A stretch of 64,000 nucleotides of DNA from an uncultured Christensenella sp. (GTDB lineage Bacteria; Bacillota; Clostridia; Christensenellales; Borkfalkiaceae), in contig CAJTJC010000001.1 in the NCBI GenBank assembly GCA_910576655.1, forward strand, positions 62,001 through 126,000. The letters run 5' to 3'. A program made the translations under genes and the position numbers. A model generated the notes under the pieces. It saw only the letters and a list, made by a program, of their open reading frames with translations. It was not told the DNA's origin and made no database searches. Below, in pieces: positions 33,160 through 41,083 of this stretch. How positions within the stretch are numbered: position 1 is the first letter of the stretch; each line of letters starts with the position of its first letter.

Positions 33160-34642
33160 TTGCGAGTTCCCTCCTTGCTTTTTGTTTTAGTTTCCAATCT
33201 TTGATATTGCCGGGCTGTCCGTTAGTGTAGGTTCGTGATATCTGCACTCCGTTATAAAATTCAAAGGTCACCACCCACCTATGGATGATGACCTTTCGGA
33301 CAAATCTATGCAGTTTTTCTTCATCGAATGTTTCTATTGCTTTGAAATCGGTTGCTTGCAAGTGACAGTATCGGATATCTTGCAGTTTTTGTTGCGTCGC
33401 ACGGATTTCGCTCAATAGTGCTTGCCTTTCATTTTCGTATTGCCTTTGATTTATAAGCCCACGAATCGACAGCATCGTCAGTTCGTTTTCTTCTTTATAA
33501 AGGTTATCGAGGGTTGCTTGCAATCGTCCCTCTTCACCTTCGTTGGTTTTGTATCCGCCTTTTATAAATTCGTTGTAGCACTCTACAAATAAGTCGTTAA
33601 TGACAGACTCTTTAATCCCCGAATTTCCGCAGACCTTGACGCCGTGTGTTATCGAATTATGGCATTTCCAAAAATTTGCCTGCCATATCAAACCGCTGTT
33701 ATTAACCTTATGCGTATATTTATGTCCGCACTCGCCACATATAATCATTCCCGTAAACGGATATAACTTTGTGACCTGTCCTTGTAATTTTTTGTTCGTC
33801 CGTGCATCCATTATCGTCTGCACTTTCTCCCACAGTTCTCTGTCCACTATCGGCTCATGGCTGTTTTCTACATAGTAGCAGTTTTTCTCGCCTCGGTTGG
33901 TTTTCTTCATCCCGTTTTCAAGAAAGGTTTTTTGCAACAGCATATCGCCCTTGTACTTTTCATTTCGTAACATGGCGCGAATTTGGTTATCTGCCCATTT
34001 ACCTCCTAAAGCCGCAGGGATACCTCGTTCATTTAGCCAAGCCGCTATTTCCCTTGAACTGCTCTTGCCCGTAGCATATCTCTCAAAAATTTCTTTAACC
34101 ACTTTTGCCTCTTCGGGATTAATGGTTGTAATCGTAGCCTTTGCCACCTCGTAACCGTATAACCGTGGTCCGATAATGCATTCGCCTCTTTTGAATCTAT
34201 CTTGTATTGACCACGATACGTTGTCGCTGTATCTTACAAGATCGTCTTCGGCTACTGCTGCGGCTATCGTAAGGAATATTTCGCTGTCGGGATTAAGCGT
34301 ATTAATGTTTTCTTTCTCAAAAATAACCGCTATGCCGATTTCTCGCAGTTCCCTTACTATCGTCAGCATTTCCTCCGTATTACGGGCAAATCGCTGAACC
34401 GACTTTGTGAATACCACATCCACTTCGCCTTTCTTGCAAGCATCCATAAGTGCCATGAATTGTGGTCTTCGGTTTGCAAATTTACCGCTGATGCCCTTAT
34501 CCGCAAATAATCCGACATATTCATAGGTTTCATCATTCGACAGTCGTTCGTTCCAATATCTGCTTTGGAACTCATAACTATGCGCTTGCATTTTACCATT
34601 CGTCGAAACTCGTGCATAAGCAGCGGCTTTTTTCTTGTCCAT
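33152..34642 (-). CDS. Large serine recombinase (first of two)
   Basis: 496 residues with resolvase nucleophile Ser13 (YARVSTNGK) and the conserved SVQRFARNTEE helix. The recombinase domain and a zinc ribbon (CGECGHKYTH ... C) are followed by a coiled coil. It differs clearly from its downstream partner. Elements with two or three tandem serine recombinases are known in Firmicutes, where both may be needed. It is transcribed from element P1 and shielded by a terminator from the late operon. Confidence 0.93.
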   Translation of the reverse strand: MDKKKAAAYARVSTNGKMQAHSYEFQSRYWNERLSNDETYEYVGLFADKGISGKFANRRPQFMALMDACKKGEVDVVFTKSVQRFARNTEEMLTIVRELREIGIAVIFEKENINTLNPDSEIFLTIAAAVAEDDLVRYSDNVSWSIQDRFKRGECIIGPRLYGYEVAKATITTINPEEAKVVKEIFERYATGKSSSREIAAWLNERGIPAALGGKWADNQIRAMLRNEKYKGDMLLQKTFLENGMKKTNRGEKNCYYVENSHEPIVDRELWEKVQTIMDARTNKKLQGQVTKLYPFTGMIICGECGHKYTHKVNNSGLIWQANFWKCHNSITHGVKVCGNSGIKESVINDLFVECYNEFIKGGYKTNEGEEGRLQATLDNLYKEENELTMLSIRGLINQRQYENERQALLSEIRATQQKLQDIRYCHLQATDFKAIETFDEEKLHRFVRKVIIHRWVVTFEFYNGVQISRTYTNGQPGNIKDWKLKQKARRELANG

Positions 34643-34706
34643 TTTTACCTCCTTTTTAGACTTTTAATTTTCTTGATTTACCCTTATGAGAGGACTTGAT
34701 TTGCGT

Positions 34707-34742
34707 AAAAAAATTTGTCCCACCCATTGCGGGCAGGACAAA
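34707..34742 (-). terminator. Insulating terminator between late operon and recombinases
   Basis: TTTGTCC and GGACAAA arms (34714-34720, 34736-34742) with further G/C pairing inside, followed on the minus strand by seven T. Its first arm abuts the P1 -10-like box, so P1 transcripts should escape it while late transcripts stop. Confidence 0.65.
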
Positions 34743-34771
34743 CAATACCGTGCTCATTTCAAATAGTCCAG
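34743..34771 (-). promoter_or_regulatory. Phage promoter-like element P1 (recombinases)
   Basis: Minus strand CTGG (34768-34771), 18 bases, GGTATTG (34743-34749), preceded by TTTCG. First of six copies with fixed spacing. It lies about 100 bases upstream of the first recombinase. Confidence 0.65.
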
Positions 34772-34786
34772 CGAAACGCTCCGAAA

Positions 34787-34918
34787 TCAGCAATTAAAAC
34801 TTGATTTGTTTTTTTCTATAATTTTATCTTTTTCTTCGGTGGAAATAAGGTTTTTTACCCAAAGTTGCATTACAATCGCATTTGCGATTTCGCACTTGAG
34901 TTTATTACTTCTCTCCAT
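34787..34918 (-). CDS. Small SHOCT-like protein (43 residues)
   Basis: ATG 34918 to TGA 34787-34789, overlapping the holin end by 14 bases. The product (MERSNKLKCEIANAIV, then LISTEEKDKIIEKNK) has the short helix pair of SHOCT-type small proteins that often precede serine recombinase genes in Firmicutes elements. The role is unknown. It lies just upstream of P1, before the insulating terminator. Confidence 0.6.
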   Translation of the reverse strand: MERSNKLKCEIANAIVMQLWVKNLISTEEKDKIIEKNKSSFNC

Positions 34919-35204
34919 CGCCACCGTCCTTTTTGCCGAGTTGCTTTATAATCTGGTTAGTACCCGTTGCAGTCAAACCGCTTGCTCCGCCGATGGCTAT
35001 CGCCACCACGACATTGCTTGCAGGAATTATGCTCGGCAAGGCAAAGAAACAAACCACTCCGCATATCACGCCGATTGCCGTTGCAATCAGCGGAATAAAT
35101 CGTTTGAACTTCTCGTTCTCGCCCACGCACTTTTTTATAATTTCAATTATTGCGTACACCACCGTGACAATGGCAGGTACGCTGATGAGTTCCAAATATT
35201 CCAT
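34905..35204 (-). CDS. Phage holin
   Basis: 99 residues with three hydrophobic segments (about 7-24, 37-56, 62-80), a charged cytoplasmic loop KKCVGENEKFKRF and a Lys/Asp-rich C-terminal tail. Size, topology and position at the end of the tail genes fit a holin that makes membrane holes at lysis. An endolysin normally lies beside it, but none is found here. Confidence 0.75.
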   Translation of the reverse strand: MEYLELISVPAIVTVVYAIIEIIKKCVGENEKFKRFIPLIATAIGVICGVVCFFALPSIIPASNVVVAIAIGGASGLTATGTNQIIKQLGKKDGGDGEK

Positions 35205-35216
35205 TTCTGCCCTCCG

Positions 35217-35513
35217 TTACTTTTTGGAATTCTGTTCGAGGAGATAATCGTACATCTCCTGTTTCGATTCGCTGTAGCATTCCATCGCTTCGTGCATTTC
35301 GCCGTTGGTCTTTCCGTCCCTTATGGCGATTGCGTTGGCGTAGGTAAGTTTGCCCACGGCATCGATGCTTTTGAGAATAAGGATGTTTTCCTTTGCTTTC
35401 GCCGCATCCCTTTCCTCATCCTTTTTTGTTTTCTTTTTGAAAAACCGTTGCAAGAAAAAAAGCACCATCCCGCTGATGATGCTTGAAGCAACGCTTATAA
35501 TGATTGCTACCAT
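35217..35513 (-). CDS. Small membrane-anchored phage protein
   Basis: 98 residues: an N-terminal membrane helix (about 2-22), a basic stretch (KKKTKKDEERDAAKAK), then a helical domain. It is next to the holin and could be a second lysis protein or spanin-like/antiholin factor. That is inference from position only; no family recognised. Confidence 0.6.
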   Translation of the reverse strand: MVAIIISVASSIISGMVLFFLQRFFKKKTKKDEERDAAKAKENILILKSIDAVGKLTYANAIAIRDGKTNGEMHEAMECYSESKQEMYDYLLEQNSKK

Positions 35514-35522
35514 TTTTCTCTC

Positions 35523-35855
35523 CTATTTCATTCGAACCCAATATTTGAATTCGGTTCTCTGCGTTCCTACCGCCTGTTGCCATTCTCCGCCGAGCGTTTC
35601 TGCCGGGTTAATTTCCCCGACCGTAATCCGCACGGTGTTAATCGGGAAGAATGCATCAAGGATTTGTTCTTTGGTCATCCCCACGATAAAATACGGCAGA
35701 GCCGACCACTCGGTTTTTCCGTCCCCGATTTTAATTCTACCCGTGTCTTCTTCGACTCCGAATTCCCCACGAAGCAGTACGGGGTTGGCTGTATGCCAAT
35801 TCCCCGAACTATCCGTGCGAAGACAGAGCTTTGAATTTATTTCTCTCTCTGCCAT
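35523..35855 (-). CDS. Phage protein with Mtd-N-like (tropism determinant N-terminal) domain
   Basis: 110 residues from ATG 35855 (AAAGGA upstream). The first 60 residues have the LRTDSSGNWHTANPVLLRGEFG ... KIGDGKTEWSALPY pattern shared by the N-terminal domain of major tropism determinants and many phage fibre proteins. It is a short protein with a C-terminal part of about 45 residues. It probably is a small fibre or baseplate decoration. The next gene has the same domain. Confidence 0.7.
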   Translation of the reverse strand: MAEREINSKLCLRTDSSGNWHTANPVLLRGEFGVEEDTGRIKIGDGKTEWSALPYFIVGMTKEQILDAFFPINTVRITVGEINPAETLGGEWQQAVGTQRTEFKYWVRMK

Positions 35856-35867
35856 AGCCACCGTCCT

Positions 35868-36923
35868 TTAAGCGTTGCCGCCGTTAATCACATAGGCATC
35901 CGTTGCAAGCAGAACATCTTCTCCGCCCGACAAGTCTTTTGCGGTCTTCTTCTCGAAGTTTTTCTCGAAATTTGCATTGTCCCTTTCTTCGGTGTAATAG
36001 AGATTACTGCCCTCGCCGATGTCCGTGGTCGAAAGCACGACGTCGCCTTGCTTGCCGTTTACAGAGAACACCGTGCATTCGGGCGATTTGAGTTCAAGCC
36101 AATTCGCCAAGTTATCCGCAGGCGCTTGTTTTAAGATGAACGAGCGATTGAGGTCGGTGCGGATTGCCACGTCGCCTTTCTCGGCAGTAAGTGCAAGCAT
36201 CTCGGTTTCGTCCGCCACAACGTGCGTATCCGTGATTGCGATTTTTGGCAACAGCGTTTCGCTGATTTTACCGTCTGCACTAATCTCTACGAGATTGCCC
36301 TCCGCCGTACCGACGTTCCTTGCCGCCGCAGTACCTGCATCTGTAATCTTGGCAAGCGTTAATTCGGGGATATCTTCGGGTGTAAGCAGTTCGGTCTTCG
36401 TGATGAGTCCCTTTTCGTTTACCGTTACTTTCGTGAAAGTTCCCTCGGTCGCACCCGTGTTCTTCAACACCACCGTGATGGTTGCGTCTTCGCTGCCGTC
36501 AAAGTTTGTAGCACCCGTTGCATCGCCCGTCAGCGAGATTGCTCTTGCCGTTTTAAGTTTCTGTGCTACCTGTGCCTCTGCCACAACCTCGACCTCGTCT
36601 GCACTTACGAGCTTCTTCCACACAGCGGACGAATCGCTCGTAGCAATAAGGATGAACACCGCCTTGTCGGACTGGTTAACCCAAAGTTCGCCTACATCGT
36701 GGTCGGTGTCTGCAGTCGTAGGATTCGTGTTTGCAACGATGAGGTCATCGCTGACGTACTTGAGTCCCGTCCATGTACTGATTCCGTCGCCGATCTTGAG
36801 TTTGCGTGTATCAATCTCGATGCCGATTTCGCCTTTCAATAAGACAGGGTTAGCGGCTTTCCAATTCGCCGCCGTGTCATTACGCAGTTGGATTTTACTC
36901 TCCAATACTCTTTCATTTGCCAT
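35868..36923 (-). CDS. Phage tail fibre protein with Mtd-N-like domain
   Basis: 351 residues from ATG 36923, after GGAGG; an ATG six codons earlier lacks a ribosome site. It starts with the same IQLRNDTAANWKAANPVLLKGEIG ... KIGDGISTW domain as its neighbour. Beta-rich fibre sequence follows, with the recurring ..FDGSEDATITV.., VTVNEKGLITK and FSVNGKQGDVVLS motifs seen in phage fibre shafts. It probably contacts the host surface. Confidence 0.8.
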   Translation of the reverse strand: MANERVLESKIQLRNDTAANWKAANPVLLKGEIGIEIDTRKLKIGDGISTWTGLKYVSDDLIVANTNPTTADTDHDVGELWVNQSDKAVFILIATSDSSAVWKKLVSADEVEVVAEAQVAQKLKTARAISLTGDATGATNFDGSEDATITVVLKNTGATEGTFTKVTVNEKGLITKTELLTPEDIPELTLAKITDAGTAAARNVGTAEGNLVEISADGKISETLLPKIAITDTHVVADETEMLALTAEKGDVAIRTDLNRSFILKQAPADNLANWLELKSPECTVFSVNGKQGDVVLSTTDIGEGSNLYYTEERDNANFEKNFEKKTAKDLSGGEDVLLATDAYVINGGNA

Positions 36924-37263
36924 TGTTTGCTGTTCCTCCATTAATAATTTTTATTTGATGCCAATCTGCTCCAATGCAGATATAACTCCCTGTTGCTTCG
37001 TCCCAACGGTATGATTCGTTATCGTGTATATCGATATAAACCACCGCCGGGTTGCCTTGATTCGGAAAAGCGTATTTACTTGGATACTGCTGTGGCTTGA
37101 GTTTTACTTCAATGGTTCGGGATTTGTTCCTTACCACGGTTTCCGTTGCGTCGTTTTCTATCCCTTGATATTTCTGTGAGATAGACCTTAACGCCTCCAC
37201 CGACACACATCCGTCACATCCACCGCCGTGTCCGTGTCCATGTCTATCATTGCAATCGTTCAC
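36913..37263 (-). CDS. Phage structural protein with His/Gly-rich N terminus
   Basis: 116 residues; the N terminus (RHGHGHGGGCDGC) could bind metal. The C-terminal half has a YRWDEATGSYICIG segment seen in phage fibre-region proteins. It overlaps the neighbours at both ends (11 and 4 bases), so it is part of the tail-fibre translation unit. The precise role is unknown. Confidence 0.6.
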   Translation of the reverse strand: MNDCNDRHGHGHGGGCDGCVSVEALRSISQKYQGIENDATETVVRNKSRTIEVKLKPQQYPSKYAFPNQGNPAVVYIDIHDNESYRWDEATGSYICIGADWHQIKIINGGTANNGK

Positions 37264-37595
37264 TTTGCTACCACCTCCAATTCTTGATTAACAAGCGTAT
37301 ATATTTCCTCGCCCAACGACTCGACGTCTATCGTCAGTTGCATCTGATAAAGCAAGCAAGGCAGTCTTGCCGTTTCATCTGCTGTCAAATGAATTACGAA
37401 TGTGTTGCCCCATTCTTTATCGAAGTCTTTCGGATATTCCTTGACAATCACGGGTTTACGGTTCTTTCGTCCTATCGAAAAAACCACTTTGTCCCGTTCG
37501 GTTATCTTATAGCGTTCGTCATCGTTCAACGGGATTTTGACATTCAAAAAGGCGAAGCCACGGGCCTCGCCTTTCACTATGATTTGTCTATCCAT
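37260..37595 (-). CDS. Hypothetical phage tail-region protein
   Basis: 111 residues from ATG 37595 (GGAGGTGGTA upstream; a GTG two codons earlier overlaps that site). A soluble, beta-rich small protein (IIVKGEARGFAFLNVKIPL ...) in the fibre gene cluster. It resembles N-terminal parts of upper baseplate proteins in size and composition, but I cannot assign a family. Confidence 0.6.
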   Translation of the reverse strand: MDRQIIVKGEARGFAFLNVKIPLNDDERYKITERDKVVFSIGRKNRKPVIVKEYPKDFDKEWGNTFVIHLTADETARLPCLLYQMQLTIDVESLGEEIYTLVNQELEVVAK

Positions 37596-37607
37596 TACCA
37601 CCTCCGC

Positions 37608-38936
37608 CTATCTGTAAACCTGCAAATCGTGGAGTTCTACCGACTGTATATAACACATCGCTTGGTCTGTCCATTCGAGCGTTAGGTAGTTGGCTTTCTT
37701 GCACGATGCCTTTATCGTCATTCTGTTATCCGTACTATAATCAAGCAGTCCGACTTCTGTTGTCCAAGCACTATCCGAAGACATTTCCTTTTCACTACTA
37801 CCTGCAGATTCATTCTCCCACTGCAACTGATACCAACTATCGTATCCGCTCATTCCTTGATATATCCAACCATAGCAGATATTGCCCGTATTGTAAAAGT
37901 AACTCTCGCTCATATAACTCATATTGACTATTAATTCTCCGAGCGTTACCTTTATCTTATCTCCCACTTTCAAGCCGTCCACGCGAATATCAAGACTGTT
38001 TGCATAATCCGTAAGTTGCCCGCTTTTTCCCCAAACGTCAATATTTTGCCATGTCTTTAATCCGCCCTCCGTATTGCTATCTTTGCTGACGGGGGCATTG
38101 TCGCCTAACTTATAAAGAACAACCTCCGCTCCACCGTCAAAGACACCAGAGGCGTTCGGTGCGTAGTTACCGTCCCCATCCTGCGATTCGTACATATAAA
38201 AACTCATCGTATCGCCGCTTATTCTGCATTCGATTTGAATTTTTATGTTGTCGCTTTCATAGACCGACGATACTCCGCTGTAACTACCTGCTTCTGCCCA
38301 CTTCGATATCGAGAGCAAACCACAGCCCGAAACTCCGTAAACGCTTCCACGGTTATGCCACCTGACATAGCATAAAAACAGACCTTCCATCAAAGGATAG
38401 TTGGTTCGCAGGCTGTATTCATATTTTGCCAACGATAATCCGCCGCCGCTCGGTATTGTCGGCTTATCCGTTAAATCGTTATAGCTTCCGCTCGTAGCGA
38501 CCTTATGCAGTCCCGTTACTTTGCTTGCCGATACCGAGTTTATCTTTTCGTCGGTTACCGCCTTTGCGTTAATTTTTGCGGTTGTTACGGCGTTCGATGC
38601 TATCTTCGCCGAAGTTACTGCATTGCTTGCAATCTTGGCGGACGTTACAGCCGAGCTGTCGATGTCCGCCGAGCCTACCGTTCCTTTGAATGCCAACGCT
38701 TTAAGGTCGGCAAACCACTTTCTTACTTTACCGAAAAATCCTTTCACTGTTTCCTTGTCCCCCACATTCTCACGGGTTGCACTTTGCGTGCTGTTTACCT
38801 CCGCATCCTGCACTTGCTCCGTGGTTATTTTCTTTTCTTGCAGATACCGTTCGTTCTCGGCAAGGGTATTGAAAATTTCGGGGACGACTTGGTCTTCCTT
38901 TTTATAATCGTTTTTCGGCTCTTTCCAATTAGCCAT
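37608..38936 (-). CDS. Phage tail fibre/baseplate protein with AKI repeats
   Basis: 442 residues from ATG 38936 (GGGAGG upstream). The N terminus (NWKEPKNDYKKEDQV) is typical of baseplate-attached proteins. Residues about 95-145 have tandem decads VTSAKIASNA repeated with variation, a fibre-shaft pattern. The last 280 residues are beta-rich with many Tyr, Trp and Ser and could be the receptor- or sugar-binding end. Confidence 0.75.
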   Translation of the reverse strand: MANWKEPKNDYKKEDQVVPEIFNTLAENERYLQEKKITTEQVQDAEVNSTQSATRENVGDKETVKGFFGKVRKWFADLKALAFKGTVGSADIDSSAVTSAKIASNAVTSAKIASNAVTTAKINAKAVTDEKINSVSASKVTGLHKVATSGSYNDLTDKPTIPSGGGLSLAKYEYSLRTNYPLMEGLFLCYVRWHNRGSVYGVSGCGLLSISKWAEAGSYSGVSSVYESDNIKIQIECRISGDTMSFYMYESQDGDGNYAPNASGVFDGGAEVVLYKLGDNAPVSKDSNTEGGLKTWQNIDVWGKSGQLTDYANSLDIRVDGLKVGDKIKVTLGELIVNMSYMSESYFYNTGNICYGWIYQGMSGYDSWYQLQWENESAGSSEKEMSSDSAWTTEVGLLDYSTDNRMTIKASCKKANYLTLEWTDQAMCYIQSVELHDLQVYR

Positions 38937-38946
38937 AGTTGCCTCC

Positions 38947-40722
38947 CTATTTCTTTCTGCCACGGGTTTCTTGTTTCAGTCCCCCGTCGTAGGTGAATTT
39001 GTTGTACTCGCACAAAAGCCTTTCTTTGTCCCCAAAGCGGTCGATGCAGTCGTAGACGATTCCTACTTCGAGTTCGGGATTTCCTCGCCACACGGCCGTT
39101 ATACTGCCCTCTCCCGCTTTCATACGATTAAGGAGCAGAGTTGCCATGTACTCCGCTTGCTCATAGCTCTGCACAAGTTCGCTCGTAGGGTGCGAATATT
39201 CTACGATCCCATAAAGCAGGATGCTTTCCTCATCCCTTACCGTTACCGTTCGGGTATTGATTTCAATGGCGTTTCCCGTAATCGTAATGACTGCAGTCTG
39301 TGCCGTACCCGTGTTGTTCTTTACGATGCAAGTGCAGGAATTGACTCCGCTTTCATACGAAATAATCCGCACCGATGCATTGTTGCTTGTCGCATTCGGG
39401 TACGCCACCTCCGACGTGTAGTCGATTGTTAGTGTCTTCGTTTCGTTCGGCTCAAGCCGTATCTCTGGCTCGGCTACTTCGATCACATCATCCTTTATGC
39501 TAATCTCGCAGTAGTCCACCGACACGCTGTTAGAAAAGTCCGTCAGCGTGATGTTTGATTTGTAAGAGAACATATTGCCGGGATTGATTTCCGTTGGATT
39601 GTATTCGGGAGTATCGTCTTCGCACTTGATGACGATTCTATTTTCCCTATCTACGAATACCTTGCATAGCCCCGCATTTGCGATTTCCTGCAAAGCGTCC
39701 CACCCCGTGGTTTTCGGCAGCAACGCCGTATCTACCACAAAATCTTTCAACCTTTCCGTGATTACGTACTCCGCAGAACTCAACCCCATCTTCGTCAGCA
39801 CGTCCTCGGCTATCTCGTACAGCGACACGTTTTCAATGAGCGGAAAGCCGACGTATGTTTTAATCTGCAATCGCATCATTCTGTCGGTTGCCGTGCATTT
39901 TACCCATTGGCTGTCCTGCGGTATGTCCCATTCGTCAGAGTAAAAAACGCCGAGCGGTTTATACTCAATCTCGCCGTTTTGTTCAATTCCTATAAACGGG
40001 AATAGTTTACGGTCAAGGAGCATAAGCGTCCGCAAGTACCCTTTGTCGAATTTGCGGGCTTCGTTATAAATGCTTACGGTCATTGAGTCCGAATTGATGT
40101 TGTAGTTTCCCTCGCTCGAACACAGCTCTTCTCCGACTTCGAAGGACAAAAGCGAGTCGCCCTCGTAGGTTTCATATACACGTTCGAAGCACCGCAGAAT
40201 TTTAGCCACGGCGTTCGGATGACTCCATTTTTCTATGGTCAGCCTTACCGCCGTGATGTCTTCGACTTTCGGCGCTACAACTATTTCAACCTCGGTGTTG
40301 TCCTTTACGGTATCGGTTTTCACTATTGTCCCATTTCGTTTATACTGTAGTGTAAAGTCCACGGGGTACTGGTTGAGCTTCTTGTCGCCGATGATTCGCC
40401 AATAAATAATGGGACGCATCATAAACGTCAATTCGATATACGGCTTGCTTGCATATACACCGTTGCCGTCCGCTCCCATGTTGCTCCACCACCCGATGAT
40501 CAAGTCATCGCCCATCATTTGAAAAGTTCCGTCCATCGTAGAGTTTCCGTCCATCGTGCAAGCCTTGATAGTCGGCTCGCTCGGCAAACGGAATACTTCG
40601 TTCGGGTGGCTGATTTGCGAATTACCGCTTACCGCCACTTTTATATCACGGCTCAACTCTTCGTCCGCATAGACGATTTCCACTTTGCCGTAAACCTTAC
40701 GGGGATTATCCGAATATTTCAT
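38947..40722 (-). CDS. Phage minor tail/baseplate structural protein
   Basis: 591 residues following the tape measure region. The N-terminal third and the segment KTYVGFPLIENVSLYEIAEDVL ... GWDALQEIANAG resemble the tail-hub proteins of siphoviruses, with their KVFVDRENRIVI strand. The C-terminal HPTSELVQSYEQAEYMATLLLNRM is also common to this group. It may link the tail tip to the fibres. No peptidase motif is visible. Confidence 0.7.
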   Translation of the reverse strand: MKYSDNPRKVYGKVEIVYADEELSRDIKVAVSGNSQISHPNEVFRLPSEPTIKACTMDGNSTMDGTFQMMGDDLIIGWWSNMGADGNGVYASKPYIELTFMMRPIIYWRIIGDKKLNQYPVDFTLQYKRNGTIVKTDTVKDNTEVEIVVAPKVEDITAVRLTIEKWSHPNAVAKILRCFERVYETYEGDSLLSFEVGEELCSSEGNYNINSDSMTVSIYNEARKFDKGYLRTLMLLDRKLFPFIGIEQNGEIEYKPLGVFYSDEWDIPQDSQWVKCTATDRMMRLQIKTYVGFPLIENVSLYEIAEDVLTKMGLSSAEYVITERLKDFVVDTALLPKTTGWDALQEIANAGLCKVFVDRENRIVIKCEDDTPEYNPTEINPGNMFSYKSNITLTDFSNSVSVDYCEISIKDDVIEVAEPEIRLEPNETKTLTIDYTSEVAYPNATSNNASVRIISYESGVNSCTCIVKNNTGTAQTAVITITGNAIEINTRTVTVRDEESILLYGIVEYSHPTSELVQSYEQAEYMATLLLNRMKAGEGSITAVWRGNPELEVGIVYDCIDRFGDKERLLCEYNKFTYDGGLKQETRGRKK

Positions 40723-40725
40723 AGG

Positions 40726-41082
40726 CTACCTCTCCGTAAAACTGACCGACACGCTTTTCCACATAATCTTGCCTTTTGCCCAATCATAGTGCGGTTGGTA
40801 GGTCAGCCCCTCCGACCGTCCCGTCATTGTTACAAGACTGCCCGTGGCGTTATCGTGATAGGTTATCTCGGCGAACTTATCTCCGCCGATGGTTTTCGTC
40901 AGCGTGGTCATATCTTCTTTCGAAAGGTACTCCCAACTCACGTCAACTTTTCGTTTCGTGCCGATTATGTCCACGACCATCGTTCCGTCAACGGTGCGTT
41001 CGGCTTTATCGAGTATCTCTGACGACACGGTCAATTCAGTAGGTGCTTTTATTTTCTTTCCGTTTACTTTGAAAAAGTCCAT
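40726..41082 (-). CDS. Small phage tail protein (DUF6711-like)
   Basis: 118 residues between the tape measure and the hub protein. The pattern INGKKIKAPTEL-like start, RTVDGTMVVDIIGTKRKVDVSWEYLS and final KSVSVSFTER is shared by small tail-tip proteins; I tentatively place it near DUF6711. It lies two bases from the tape measure start of its own unit. Confidence 0.55.
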   Translation of the reverse strand: MDFFKVNGKKIKAPTELTVSSEILDKAERTVDGTMVVDIIGTKRKVDVSWEYLSKEDMTTLTKTIGGDKFAEITYHDNATGSLVTMTGRSEGLTYQPHYDWAKGKIMWKSVSVSFTER

Positions 41083-41083
41083 A

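Noticed and set aside
35523..36923. Diversity-generating retroelement suggested by Mtd-like domains
   Set aside because: Only the common N-terminal Mtd-like domain is present; no reverse transcriptase, template repeat or variable repeat is seen.
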